Positions 12,493 through 26,714 of a stretch of DNA of 64,000 bases are shown here, in pieces. The stretch's first letter is position 1, and each line of letters begins with the position of its first letter. The stretch is from Paramecium octaurelia (lineage: Eukaryota; Ciliophora; Oligohymenophorea; Peniculida; Parameciidae). A program made the position numbers and the translations under genes. The stretch lies in assembly GCA_905182995.1 (NCBI GenBank), contig CAJJDP010000069.1, positions 1 through 64,000 on the forward strand. The letters are read 5' to 3'. Below the pieces are notes generated by a model that was given only the letters and a program-made list of their open reading frames with translations, did no database searches and was not told where the DNA came from.

Positions 12493-13936
12493 TTATTACA
12501 TTTAAGTACGAAACTTATTTATGTTATTTAAATAAATTTAGAGGATTTTTCAAATTTTTATAAAAAACATAGAAAGTAATTTTAATTTCGAGTAGGAATT
12601 ACAAAATTTTCTTAAAAATAATTTTAAAATAAAATAATGTTATTCTTATATTAGAAGCATTTTCAATTTTTTTAAGTAATCTGTTAGTTTTACCTCCATT
12701 ACTTATTCTGGAAATTATTACTTTGTTCCATTTCTAGAATGCTCAGAAAGCTGTTAATTTAATTTTGTTATAAACTTGAAATTCTGTTTTGAGTGATCAA
12801 TGGAAAAGTCTAAGAGTTTTCAAATCAGCAAAACGATTATTAGAGAGCCTTACAAAATGAATATGATTGAGCTTTGTAGCAATTTGTAGGGAAGTAGCTT
12901 AATCGATTGATTATTGATTTATTATATTTGGCTTGGATCTACATGGTAATACCATTAGACTATATAAACCACTAATTCTGAGTATCATTTCCAATCAAGA
13001 CTGAATAAAAATGAAAAATACCAAATATTGAGTGTAACAAAAAAAGGGAATATTTAACATTATAAATCTGAATTTTACTTATAAAATACTCGCTGAGATC
13101 AAAATTAACAACTGCAATGTAAAATTGTATAAGAAAATTTATATGATCTAAAGTTATTCAGGGATAGTAAATTTTTGTCCCAATTTCAAAGCAAAGTCAA
13201 TATAAAATAGGTAATTATGTTAAATATCTTTTCTTATATTATTTAAATTCATTATAAATCGTGATTAAAAGCCTAGAAAATCAATAAATAAAAACATATA
13301 AATAGAAATATCAGATGACTTTCTTCAAGTACCTCATCAATATGTGGTTAATCTAAGTTTGTTTAGGTTTTCGATCCTTTGCAGCTCAATTTAACAAAGC
13401 AATATTTTAGAAGTAATGCCCTCCTTCGTTGTAATACTTTCCAGGCATCTACCCTCATCTCTGTGCAGGTTAATTTATTTATCCTAAGTTAGGTATTGGA
13501 AAAGTATGCGTCGGAACAACTGAATTAATTGTAAAGGTTTCTTCCAATGGGCGTGAAACACTGTGTAATCCTTAGGTCTAAAGTTATGAATTTGGGCCGA
13601 ATACTAATTCACATTTATTTTTTGGAAAATATCCATATACTTTGATTTATTCATATGACCAAGATGGAAACGTCGTTTTTTCAACTGAATCTATACCATC
13701 ATTGTCTAATCATGGTTGCTTAATTGGATAAAAATATTAGGATATCTATAAATGCTAATATTGCAGTTGGTCAGGATATGGCGAAAATTGTTCATAATCT
13801 TTTGCAGTTCCAAGTATAAATTTTATTAATTCTAAAGAATGTGGTTCAAATTGTAAAACATGTGATCCTACTAATTCATTTTGCGATAGTTGCGATGATG
13901 GTCAGTCCCCATCAAGTAACACTGACTAGAAATGCA
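12493..13936. repeat. Duplicate pair 2, left copy (assembly overlap)
   Basis: These 1,444 bases recur at 13938-15381 (offset 1,445) on the other side of a single N at 13937. The copy holds the upstream region and the first 622 bases of the giant Cys-rich gene. Confidence 0.9.
13315..13936 (+). CDS. Duplicate 5' fragment of the giant Cys-rich gene
   Basis: Identical to 14760-15381, the first coding bases (signal peptide and N-terminal Cys-rich domain) of the 14760-26040 gene. It is cut off by the N at 13937. It should not be counted as a separate gene: it is almost certainly the same locus seen in the overlapping contig. Confidence 0.85.
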
Positions 13937-13937
13937 N

Positions 13938-15381
13938 TTATTACATTTAAGTACGAAACTTATTTATGTTATTTAAATAAATTTAGAGGATTTTTCAAAT
14001 TTTTATAAAAAACATAGAAAGTAATTTTAATTTCGAGTAGGAATTACAAAATTTTCTTAAAAATAATTTTAAAATAAAATAATGTTATTCTTATATTAGA
14101 AGCATTTTCAATTTTTTTAAGTAATCTGTTAGTTTTACCTCCATTACTTATTCTGGAAATTATTACTTTGTTCCATTTCTAGAATGCTCAGAAAGCTGTT
14201 AATTTAATTTTGTTATAAACTTGAAATTCTGTTTTGAGTGATCAATGGAAAAGTCTAAGAGTTTTCAAATCAGCAAAACGATTATTAGAGAGCCTTACAA
14301 AATGAATATGATTGAGCTTTGTAGCAATTTGTAGGGAAGTAGCTTAATCGATTGATTATTGATTTATTATATTTGGCTTGGATCTACATGGTAATACCAT
14401 TAGACTATATAAACCACTAATTCTGAGTATCATTTCCAATCAAGACTGAATAAAAATGAAAAATACCAAATATTGAGTGTAACAAAAAAAGGGAATATTT
14501 AACATTATAAATCTGAATTTTACTTATAAAATACTCGCTGAGATCAAAATTAACAACTGCAATGTAAAATTGTATAAGAAAATTTATATGATCTAAAGTT
14601 ATTCAGGGATAGTAAATTTTTGTCCCAATTTCAAAGCAAAGTCAATATAAAATAGGTAATTATGTTAAATATCTTTTCTTATATTATTTAAATTCATTAT
14701 AAATCGTGATTAAAAGCCTAGAAAATCAATAAATAAAAACATATAAATAGAAATATCAGATGACTTTCTTCAAGTACCTCATCAATATGTGGTTAATCTA
14801 AGTTTGTTTAGGTTTTCGATCCTTTGCAGCTCAATTTAACAAAGCAATATTTTAGAAGTAATGCCCTCCTTCGTTGTAATACTTTCCAGGCATCTACCCT
14901 CATCTCTGTGCAGGTTAATTTATTTATCCTAAGTTAGGTATTGGAAAAGTATGCGTCGGAACAACTGAATTAATTGTAAAGGTTTCTTCCAATGGGCGTG
15001 AAACACTGTGTAATCCTTAGGTCTAAAGTTATGAATTTGGGCCGAATACTAATTCACATTTATTTTTTGGAAAATATCCATATACTTTGATTTATTCATA
15101 TGACCAAGATGGAAACGTCGTTTTTTCAACTGAATCTATACCATCATTGTCTAATCATGGTTGCTTAATTGGATAAAAATATTAGGATATCTATAAATGC
15201 TAATATTGCAGTTGGTCAGGATATGGCGAAAATTGTTCATAATCTTTTGCAGTTCCAAGTATAAATTTTATTAATTCTAAAGAATGTGGTTCAAATTGTA
15301 AAACATGTGATCCTACTAATTCATTTTGCGATAGTTGCGATGATGGTCAGTCCCCATCAAGTAACACTGACTAGAAATGCA
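13938..15381. repeat. Duplicate pair 2, right copy (assembly overlap)
   Basis: Second copy of 12493-13936. This copy is joined to the rest of the gene. Confidence 0.9.
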
Positions 15382-18300
15382 CATTAAGTTAGATATATTA
15401 TCATTATCCAAAGAATGTCAAGCAACTCATAAAGTTTGTTAAAAAGTGGGAGGTGTATATTCATTCAGTGAATGTAAGGATGGTTATGAATTATAGAATG
15501 GACAATGTGTTGGTACCATGTATCTTTTTATAGTTAGCTTGTCCAACTAATTGTAAAACTTGTTTTGAAGGAGACTGCTAAATTTGCACATGGCCTTATG
15601 TACTAAAAGATTCTTAATGCTTGGGTGACAAGATGTGCATGAAATACGATTATATTTATGATTCGAATGGAATAGCGATAGACACTGACTGCCAATAATG
15701 CGACATCGGATTTTTTAAAAAAGGGACTCATTGTGCTTGTTATAATATAATTAATCATATTAGCTTGTCAGTACACAGCGGGAACAGAAAATTGTTTTCT
15801 TTGCGATAAAGAAAATGAATGTAGAAGTTGTTTTTCGACACATTATTTGACTCCAGATAAAAAATGTGCACTTATTATTGAAGAATGCAACCCGATTTGT
15901 CAAACATGTTATGTTACGCAACCTGATTATTGTACAACCTGCTTCACTTAATAAATGCGGAGTTCTAGAATTGTCCCAGGACAATGCGTGTGTGATTAAA
16001 CATTAGGATATGCAGAGTTAGATGGTGAATGTATTTTATGTACAACTGGATTTTGTTTGACATGTACTTTAATATTTGGAGAATGTACATCATGTGATCC
16101 ATTACAAAATAGAAATCTTATTGATAGTAAATGTCCATGCAAGCAAGGATATTATGAGACTGGATAAGATGATAAAATTTGTTAATGTAATTTTCTTTAA
16201 TTTCCAAATTAGAATGTTATTTTTCTTGTTACAATTGCTCAGGACCGTTTGAGAATAATTGTACAGATTGCGGAGATCCAAACATTTATCATAAAGAATT
16301 AGTCAACGGAAAATGTATCTGTGCTCCAAGAACAAAAGATGTTGTTTAAAATGATGGTTCAACTTTATGCAAAAGTATTAATAAATGAAATTAAGACTGT
16401 CATCCAAGATGCGAAAAATGTTAATCTCCAGAAGATAATTCATCAAATCAATATTGTTCGATGTGCATAGCTGAATAGAATAGAACAGTCTCTAGTGATT
16501 TAAAATGCGTTTGTAAGAAAGGATATGGAGAAGATGGCATTGTAGATATTTGTTTTAGTATGCTTTCATTTTATATTCAAGGATGTGATTATACCTGTCT
16601 AAGTTGCAATGGACTCTTGCCAACTAATTGTACAGTATGTTCTAGTGAAACATATAGACATTTGACTGCAGACAACAAGTGCTTATGCAATTCAGGATAT
16701 TACGACACAGGAAGAAACGATATACTTTGTTAACGTAAAAAATAAAGAATTACCTTTAGTGGCTTGTCATAACTCATGTCTATCGTGCAATTTCTATGGA
16801 GAAGATAAGTGCACAGGTTGTCCATCTTCAAGATATCCTGATGGGATTGGATCTACATTTAAATGTTTATGCAAGGATCCACATTATTATAGCGATGATA
16901 AATCATTAGAATGTTAAGTATGTCATTCTACTTGTAAAACGTGTAATGGAAAGAGTGAAACAAATTGTTTAAGCTGTGACTTAACCTACAGATAGCTAAT
17001 CATATCAAAATGTGATTGTCCTTATGGTTATTATGATGTAGGTACATTATAATGCTCAAGTAATATTGATTGNCTAAAAGATTCTTAATGCTTGGGTGAC
17101 AAGATGTGCATGAAATACGATTATATTTATGATTCGAATGGAATAGCGATAGACACTGACTGCCAATAATGCGACATCGGATTTTTTAAAAAAGGGACTC
17201 ATTGTGCTTGTTATAATATAATTAATCATATTAGCTTGTCAGTACACAGCGGGAACAGAAAATTGTTTTCTTTGCGATAAAGAAAATGAATGTAGAAGTT
17301 GTTTTTCGACACATTATTTGACTCCAGATAAAAAATGTGCACTTATTATTGAAGAATGCAACCCGATTTGTCAAACATGTTATGTTACGCAACCTGATTA
17401 TTGTACAACCTGCTTCACTTAATAAATGCGGAGTTCTAGAATTGTCCCAGGACAATGCGTGTGTGATTAAACATTAGGATATGCAGAGTTAGATGGTGAA
17501 TGTATTTTATGTACAACTGGATTTTGTTTGACATGTACTTTAATATTTGGAGAATGTACATCATGTGATCCATTACAAAATAGAAATCTTATTGATAGTA
17601 AATGTCCATGCAAGCAAGGATATTATGAGACTGGATAAGATGATAAAATTTGTTAATGTAATTTTCTTTAATTTCCAAATTAGAATGTTATTTTTCTTGT
17701 TACAATTGCTCAGGACCGTTTGAGAATAATTGTACAGATTGCGGAGATCCAAACATTTATCATAAAGAATTAGTCAACGGAAAATGTATCTGTGCTCCAA
17801 GAACAAAAGATGTTGTTTAAAATGATGGTTCAACTTTATGCAAAAGTATTAATAAATGAAATTAAGACTGTCATCCAAGATGCGAAAAATGTTAATCTCC
17901 AGAAGATAATTCATCAAATCAATATTGTTCGATGTGCATAGCTGAATAGAATAGAACAGTCTCTAGTGATTTAAAATGCGTTTGTAAGAAAGGATATGGA
18001 GAAGATGGCATTGTAGATATTTGTTTTAGTATGCTTTCATTTTATATTCAAGGATGTGATTATACCTGTCTAAGTTGCAATGGACTCTTGCCAACTAATT
18101 GTACAGTATGTTCTAGTGAAACATATAGACATTTGACTGCAGACAACAAGTGCTTATGCAATTCAGGATATTACGACACAGGAAGAAACGATATACTTTG
18201 TTAACGTAAAAAATAAAGAATTACCTTTAGTGGCTTGTCATAACTCATGTCTATCGTGCAATTTCTATGGAGAAGATAAGTGCACAGGTTGTCCATCTTC

Positions 18301-21300
18301 AAGATATCCTGATGGGATTGGATCTACATTTAAATGTTTATGCAAGGATCCACATTATTATAGCGATGATAAATCATTAGAATGTTAAGTATGTCATTCT
18401 ACTTGTAAAACGTGTAATGGAAAGAGTGAAACAAATTGTTTAAGCTGTGACTTAACCTACAGATAGCTAATCATATCAAAATGTGATTGTCCTTATGGTT
18501 ATTATGATGTAGGTACATTATAATGCTCAAGTAATATTGATTGTAATTATTAAGAATGTTCCTATACATGTATGACCTGCTATGGTCCTAACATTGATAA
18601 TTGTATAACCTGTTTCAACGATAGTAATAGAATTGTTAAAGCAAATAAATGTGTTTGTATGGATGCTTACCTCGAATAAAATGTTGGAGATACAAACTGT
18701 TAAAGTAATACTTATGTTTAATTTTAGAATGTTCATATCGATGTGCTCTTTGCAGCGGATCTATAGATTATTGTGACAAATGCCCAGATTTTTCAAATAG
18801 AGATCTTGGAACCGACCATTCATGTAAATGTCCTCCTAAATCATATGATTAACCTGGTAATCCAAAATGCATTTGTAATCATAATTACTGATATTGAAGT
18901 ATGTCATTTTACATGCCAAGCATGTAATGGGAGCAAATCAAATTAGTGTACTTCTTGCAATGCCTCAATTGGAAGATACCTTACCACAGGAGGAGAATGT
19001 TTATGTACTTCAAAATATTTCGATAACGGCTAAGCTGAATGCTAAAGTATAATTATAATAAAGGTTATAATAGCTTGTAGTAATGCTTGTCTTGAATGTA
19101 AGACATCTGCAGATAATTGTACCTCATGCCCACCTGAAAAATATTTAAATGGAAGTGTTTGCGCGTGCAAAACTAAACTTCAAGGCTTATAATTATCTAC
19201 TTATTAACCTTTAAATAAACTACAATGCTTAAGTATTATTAGTAAATTTAATAATAGATTGTCATTATTCCTGTTTAAACTGCACAGGAAGTAATTCTAA
19301 TTAATGCTCATCTTGTTAGGATTCAGAAAAAAGAATTAAGTCAGGTTAATCTTGTATTTGCAAGGACAATTACTTTGATATAGGGAAACCTCTATGCTCT
19401 TGTATTAACAAACATTTATACTAGTATGTAATTATAGATGCTACACTTGTGTTACAGTAGAAACCTAATGTTTATCTTGTCCTCCTTTAAGTTTAAGAGT
19501 ACTTAGTAATTCTTTATGTTAATGTCCCCCAGGCTATTATGATGATGGGGTGAATATTAATTGTCAAAGTAATACAATATATATAAGGTTTAGAATGTCA
19601 TTATTCATGTTTGACTTGCATTTAATTAGCAACAAAATGCGTTGCATGTTCCTCAATATCAATAAGATCATTCAACAGTAGTCTAGACTCTTGTCTTTGC
19701 GATGATAATTTTTATGATGCAGGAGTAGAAATTTGTAAAGCATGTCATTATTCTTGTTTAACTTGTGATGGTTAATTATCAAGTTAATGTAGAACATGCA
19801 CTGACTAAAACATAACTTTCAGGGTTTATAATAATAATAGTGGAAGTTGCTAATGTAAAATTGGTTATTATGACGATGGATATTCATTAATTTGTAAAAA
19901 ATGTTAAATTTAATGTGCCGCTTGCCAAAATTAAGACTATACTTGTACTTCATGTCCATCAACTAGACATTTGAATGGAAATCAATGCGCTTGTGATAAA
20001 GGTTATTATGAGGCTGGACAAGAATAATGTGCAAAGTGTGATTCTACTTGCGTAAATTGTATGTATAATTCAATGACTTGTACTGAATGTGATTCAACAT
20101 TATCCAAAATTTTAGATACCTAAACCCATAAATGTATATGTGAAACTGGTTCAACTGAAATAAGTGGAATATGTTAAAAGTGCGATATTACTTGTAAAAC
20201 GTGTGTAAGTTCACTTACATTTTGCACATCATGTGAACTTATGAAAATATTAATAAACAATAAATGCTAATGCATAGATGGAACATATGAGACTGGGACC
20301 AATAAATAATGTATGCTTTGTAATCAGACTTGTTTGACATGTGTCACTAAAGACACCTATTGTCTCTCTTGTTCAGCAGATAACTTTAGAATCATTAAAA
20401 CTGGAAATATTTGTGTTTGCAAGGATGGCTATTTTGAAGATCCTTTATATTAGTGTGTAAAATGTGATTTATCTTGTCTTACTTGTCAAGGGAATTCGAA
20501 ATTTTGCTTAACATGCGATTCTACACTTAATTTATAACTTACTAATTAGAATAAATGCGTATGTATGCCTAGTTATTATTTTAATACTTCGACATTTAAA
20601 TGCGAAGGTAACATTAAATAAATATCAATAGCTTGCAATAAAACATGTAAAGAGTGCTTAAGTGCAACTTAATGCACAGAATGTGAACCTATCACTAGAT
20701 ATTTTGATGTGGATACATAGAAATGTCCTTGTAAAGATGGATTCTATGAAACCAATCAAAAAATGTGTTAATGTAAAATTATTTTAAATAAAAGAATGTG
20801 ATTTCTCTTGTAAAACATGCGCAAATTAATCAACCAAATGTCTAACATGCCAATCTATATATTTTAGAAATCTGAAAAATATTGATTAATGTCTTTGTCA
20901 AGATGGTTACTTTGATGTCGGAATTGAAATGTGTCAGAAATGCAATAGTTTATGCAAAACCTGTTAGTCAAATTCAACAAAATGTTTATCTTGTTATGAA
21001 ACTGAATAACTTAGAATATTAACTGCCAATTAATGTATATGTAAACCTGGATATTTTGATAATGGATCACTCATTTGTGAAAGTAATAGTGTTTTCATAA
21101 TATTAGAATGTTCGAATACTTGTTTAACATGTTAAGGAAAGAATAATTACTGCACAAGTTGCGACATCAATTAGAATAGGATTGATCAATCTCCAATTCA
21201 CAAGTGTCCTTGTTTATCCAATTTCTTTTAAGATTAGAATGAATTATGTCAAAGTAAATCCATTATTTAATCATTAGAATGTCATATTAAATGTTCTGGG

Positions 21301-24300
21301 TGTACTTAGAAAATGGATAAATGTATAAGTTGCAAACCATCTAATACATCAAATCGTTTATCAATCTCATAAAATTGTGATTGTAAAGATGGGTATTATG
21401 ACGATGGAGTATAACTCTAATGTTAAAAATGTTATTATTAATGTAAGACTTGCACCTAAAAGCCATAAAATTGTTTAATTTGTTTGACTAATTTGAGAGA
21501 AAACCCTCCTCTTTGTAATTGCAAAGCTGGGTATTTCGAAAATGATTAATACACTTGTGAACGTAAATATAAAGTTATTAATTTCTTAGCATGTGACAAT
21601 AAATGTAATACTTGTGAAGTAAAGTCATCAAATTGTACAAGTTGTAAAGGAAGCAGATTTAATAAGGCATGTGATTGTTAAGATGGGTATTTTGAGGCCG
21701 GGTAACCTAATTGTCTTTGTAATAATATTAAGATTTACATTGTTAGAATGCGATTTTAAATGTCTCACATGCTAAGGTAGCCAATCTCATTGTTTGACAT
21801 GTAGAGGAGATCGTATTAATAGTCCAGAGTGTAACTGTAAAGAGGGATTTTATAACGATAATCAAAACAGTAACTGTAAAGTGTGTGACTAAAATTGCAA
21901 AACTTGCAACTAAGTAGGATGTTTAGGATGCAACGGAAATAGAATATTGTCAGAGGACAAAACTTGTAATTGCCCTTTGAACACAATTAGCCATGTTGAT
22001 ACTCCATGGTGCTCAAGTATATTAACATGTCATTATATTATAGGTTGCGAAGTTGCTGTTTTAGATATTAGATTTTCTGATGATTTACTCTCAATCAAAG
22101 TCTTATTTGATTTCCCTTTAAATTTAAATTATTTTTAGGCTTAATTTAAAGAAAATATTTGCTTTAAATTTTTGGCTGCTGAAACAATTAAGTAATTAGG
22201 AAATAACCCTCAATGTGTAATAGATGAAAAAAATAATTAATAATTAATTCTGAAATTAGGTGATAATGCAGCCATACTTCCAGAAGATTTTATACAATTT
22301 AAGAATAATTCATTCAGCCATAAAAATTGCCCAAAAAAGTTGAACACATTTATTTTTAATCAAGTCAAATATCCTCTCAATCTATTATAACCTGAAATTT
22401 AATATGATCTACCTTAATATTTACTTAATCCATGTGATGATAATACTATTTTGATTAAATCGAAGAGTTAGGATGGCCTTCGAGCTTTTAAGAGCATAAC
22501 ATGGACTTATTTATTGGAAGGGCAAAACGGAAATGGCAATCTGGAAGAATTTATTTTATATCAAACTACTTTTTAATAATTAGACCTAATGATTCCAATA
22601 TAAACTCTACCGAAGCTTTCAAAAATAACATTTTTTCTTTAATTTTACAACTTTATAGGCCAGAAGGGAAAGTATCAATTTTAAGTTCAAACTCATAATG
22701 GGAACTTTCCGACTGTGCTTTGGTTGGGACAGAAAAAATAGTTTACTTTTGAAACAATAAATTTGTAATTTAGTATCTAGAAAAAGAATTGTTCCAGCTA
22801 AACAGATTTATAAATTGATAGTTCTGTAGATAACTCCAAATACTCTGTTTAGTTAGTTGAAATATTAAGAAATGACTCTAATTCTAGGTCATCAAATGTA
22901 AATCTTTCTTAAATAATTAATGAAAACTATTACAATGTGACAATAGAAAAGTACAAATTAACTCCTTTAACTGCTTATACATTTTAAATGCAAACAAATG
23001 AATCGAAAACTAATTTTTCGAATTCTCAAAATATAATATTAGAAATACTTTAAGGAGGAATTTTGTGTTAGTTTAATGGCACTAAAGAGATTCAAAATTA
23101 TAGGAAAGACTTAAGAGTATATATCTACTGTATTGATCTTGATTATTAATATGATTGGAATGAAGACCCAGATATTGCAATCGAAGTTAGCTGTACAGAT
23201 TTAACGCTAGGTACTGTTTGCATGGATTTAAATAAAAAAGTTGTCCAAATTAACAAGACAGATTCGACTTAATACATAAAGAAAATGAATGTTTAACCAT
23301 TTACTATATGGGTTTGGACAGTTATAGCATCAAAATAAGATAGAACATATAAATTCTCTTAAAATATCGTTTTTTTAGAAGATGATTTTTCAATCCTTGA
23401 TGTTGATTACAGTAAGGGATACATAATGAGACCAGTAAATAATTATGAGACATTGCAGTTTTAATTCAATATCCCTTTCGAGAATAGATATTAATTGTTG
23501 TAATATTAGGTTGCTTTAATTTATGATTATGAATTAATAAAGATAATAGAACCTATATATTTTCAATATTAATTTAGATTGTATGATCATTATCAGGATT
23601 TTAACAAAGGAAATTAATTTTACTTAAAGTTTTTCGCTCAATTTACAAACAACATAATACCTAGTTAATAATAAATAAAAATGAACTTGAATCAACCGCC
23701 TATTTGTTCCATTTATTTAAAATCTTAAAGAGTCTAAGCTCTGCAATTATAAAAACTGGTGGCTAATTGTTAATTTTCTGATGATTACCCATTTACATAC
23801 TAATTGGGATATTTTTTGAATGAGTAGGACTATTCGGAGTTCTAGAATTAATTATCTGACTATTCTTTGATTCTTAATGGTTTTTAAAGATTTAATTATT
23901 TCGAAACTTTGTTACCTTATAGTAAAGGAGTTGCTCTGGTTTAAATAATGGATTCAAGAGGATCAATTACAAACATTGAAGAGCATTTGGATATATAAAA
24001 AATTGAACTTAATTGTACTGAATTTATGTAGAGCAATTTCACTTATAAAAAATAAGTCATCATGTTATTAGAGGTGATAATGAATCATTATGATTAAGAA
24101 GGTTGCGTTTAATTTTAAGAATAATTAGTCAAAACAATAAAGGCCAAAATAGATTCAGATGATTTATTTGAATAATTATTGGCACTTTAGACAATCAAAG
24201 TATACAAACGGTTTAAAGTTAATTTGAGTAATTAAAATTCCTCAGCAAGAGCATTAGCTGAAATAAATTAAGAGAGTTGCTACGACAATTTGAGTTAATT

Positions 24301-26040
24301 ATTTTTAATTAACAACAATAGAACTCAAAAGTATTCCTCTACTGATATACCCAACTTTGTGCTAGAATTTTAACAATTAAAAAATTCTGCTTAAAAAATT
24401 CTATCGAAAGGAACAAACTTAGATGATGAGATCAAATAGAATGATATATTTTTCAATGAACAACTATTTCAATCAAAACAATAGATTTCAAATTCATTAG
24501 TAGCTATTATTCTATTTGTTGATGATTTGTTTTTGAAAATTTCTTAAGCAACATTTAGTTAAAAGGAAGATAAAGACTAAATAGTTTAGTTATCAAAAGA
24601 TTTAATTGCACTTATTGAAGAAATGTTGGAGTTTACAAATACTTAAGTTGCAGTCAATGGCCAAGACTTTGTTTTAGATGGTTAAATTTTGAAGTATCAA
24701 TCAGCAAAGGTCACAAAAGAAGTTTTTAATCAATAGGAAGGTTTAGACAAAGATATCATGGATGGTCTCATTGTCTATGTTCAAAAAGAATAAATGGATA
24801 TTTAATTTAATTACTTAAATGCTTCTGAAAAACATTTATAAGATATAAAAACAGTTCTGAATTAGTCTTCATTGGAAATAGATCAGAATTTTTTTACAAT
24901 AACAAAATTACGAAATTATCTTTACAAAAATTAATATAGAGATTACGAAAGATTAAATATTAATTATTTGATTGATATTACTTAATACCCTTATTGTGTT
25001 GACGCCTTACTTCCTGCTTATAATTTTCAATGTTTTTAGTATGACAATAGTGAAACATTATAATAATGCTAGCTATAAATAACCGAAATTAATAATAAAT
25101 CTGTTTAGGTTTCTTGCTAATGTTCTTAGCTGGGAATTATTTTTATGACTAGATATAAAAATTCATCCTCAGATGAATTAGAAATAGTAAAAATATTGAA
25201 CGGCATTTCGGCAGATGATACTAATTGTAATATAAATAATTAGCTGTTCCTATTGTTTCATGGTATTTATATCGTATTTACTCTTTTCATTTATTATGAG
25301 TTAAAAAAATTAGAAACCCCTCAAAATATTGATGCTTAAAATATTGTTACTGAAAGATCTCCTAAATCCTCCGATTAATAAAAAAAAAAATATGATCAGC
25401 TTAAGTGCTCTCCTGGAAATTTGGAAATTTTTAAATTTTCTTTTAAAGTAATATTTTATAAATTATACATAGTTTATTCATGAAATACTTTGTTTATTTT
25501 ACTTTGAAGATCTAATTATCCCAAAAAGCTACAGATTCTTAAAACTCTCTGTATTTTTAACTACTTTAATTCCGTTATCATATTTTGAAACTTTTTTTAT
25601 CGAAATAGTAACATTCATTCCGCTTTTTATCATTAACTACATTTTACTACTTTTATTAAGAACAATTTTTAAGATATTTGAATCTATATATAGATTTCAA
25701 GGAATTTCTAGAACCATTATAATTAGTGTATTCTTTTTAATTCATCTTTTGTCATATGTGTTATCTATCTATTTATCTCTACTAAAGTAAGCAAAATAAA
25801 TATTTTAGGAGTCAATGCCATCAAAATTTTAACTAAAACATATCAATTGTTCTGGGTTGTTCTATCCTACTGAGTTATGCTATAGTAGATATCCTGGTCA
25901 TTTATTGCAGAATAGCACTTTTCAGAAATGTAGTAACACTAATGAAAGAAGATGAGTTCAACCCATTAAATAGATTTTTTTACTTCTTTATTTAGCATAA
26001 CAAATTGTCAGAGATATTTTAAGAATATGCTGTTATATGA
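14760..26040 (+). CDS. Giant Cys-rich surface protein: furin/EGF-like repeats, REJ-like region, GPS-like motif, TM helices
   Basis: Removing the assembly duplicate (skip 17073-18543) gives 9,810 bases. Excising 23 introns of 21-28 bases leaves 3,081 codons including TGA, a 3,080-residue protein. Order: signal peptide (1-25); N-terminal Cys-containing domain (to about 170); more than 25 repeats of pattern C-x2-C-x3-C-x2-C with a GYY/GYF turn, as in furin-like growth-factor-receptor modules (about 175-1755); a long Cys-poor region rich in N-glycosylation sites, resembling REJ regions (about 1760-2780); a GPS-like CQCSQLGIIF (about 2786); then at least five hydrophobic helices and a short tail. 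This resembles the ectodomain of polycystin-1, but I see no channel or PLAT domain. A role as a cell-surface receptor or adhesion protein is inference. Most introns fall at the same phase and place within the repeats. Confidence 0.85.
15603..17072. repeat. Duplicate pair 3, left copy (assembly overlap)
   Basis: These 1,470 bases inside the giant gene recur at 17074-18543 (offset 1,471) across the N at 17073. The junction falls within an intron of the Cys-repeat region, so keeping both copies breaks the gene. Confidence 0.9.
17074..18543. repeat. Duplicate pair 3, right copy (assembly overlap)
   Basis: Second copy of 15603-17072. The reading frame is intact when it is merged with the left copy. 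Confidence 0.9.
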
Positions 26041-26714
26041 TTTTAGAATCTTAAAAAGATCATTATGATAATAATTCTATGAATCAAATATCAAAATATA
26101 TATTCTAAAAATGATTCTTTTTTTTATCATAATTTGGCAATATGAAAGTAATTACACATATTCAGCCATTTTGTAATTTAATTTGATCATTTTCTTTTAA
26201 ATATAATTAATAAGAATTATATAAAATAATTTTGTTGTTCGATATAGTTAGAAAACACTAAATTATTAAATAATCTATTCAATGTTCCTTGATGAAATAT
26301 TTGGAATAATTTGACTAGAGAAATAATATTAAGATCCTATTTTAATTTGGTTTGATCGACTATTAAATTCAAAAATGTTGGCAAACGAAAGTTTTAGAAT
26401 TTTAATTTTCTTAATGATTGAAATCTAACTTCTTATTAATACTGATTTTATCTCAAAATCTGATTGTAATAGTATATATTTCATCTCTAAATTGTCCATA
26501 AGGGTCCTAGAAATAATATAAGAAATAAAGTTGGATAACTACTTTAAGTAATTTTTAGTTTTCAAATTTATTTACATGATAATTGATTATTTTTGTTCCA
26601 TTAATTGATTCCAAGAATGGATTCTCTATTTTGTATAAATTGAACATTTCTATTTTAAGAATAGAATCTAACAAAGATGATTTTAGCTAAATTTAATATT
26701 ATATATGAAATAAA
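26041..26714. other. Intergenic region, convergent gene ends
   Basis: AT-rich spacer of 674 bases between the 3' ends of the giant gene and the minus-strand coiled-coil gene. It is unusually long for convergent genes here, and I see no coding signal in it. Confidence 0.6.

Noticed and set aside
15760-17455. Identical minus-strand 74-codon frames at 15760-15984 and 17231-17455
   Set aside because: They are antisense shadows of the Cys-rich repeats and are duplicated only because of the contig overlap.
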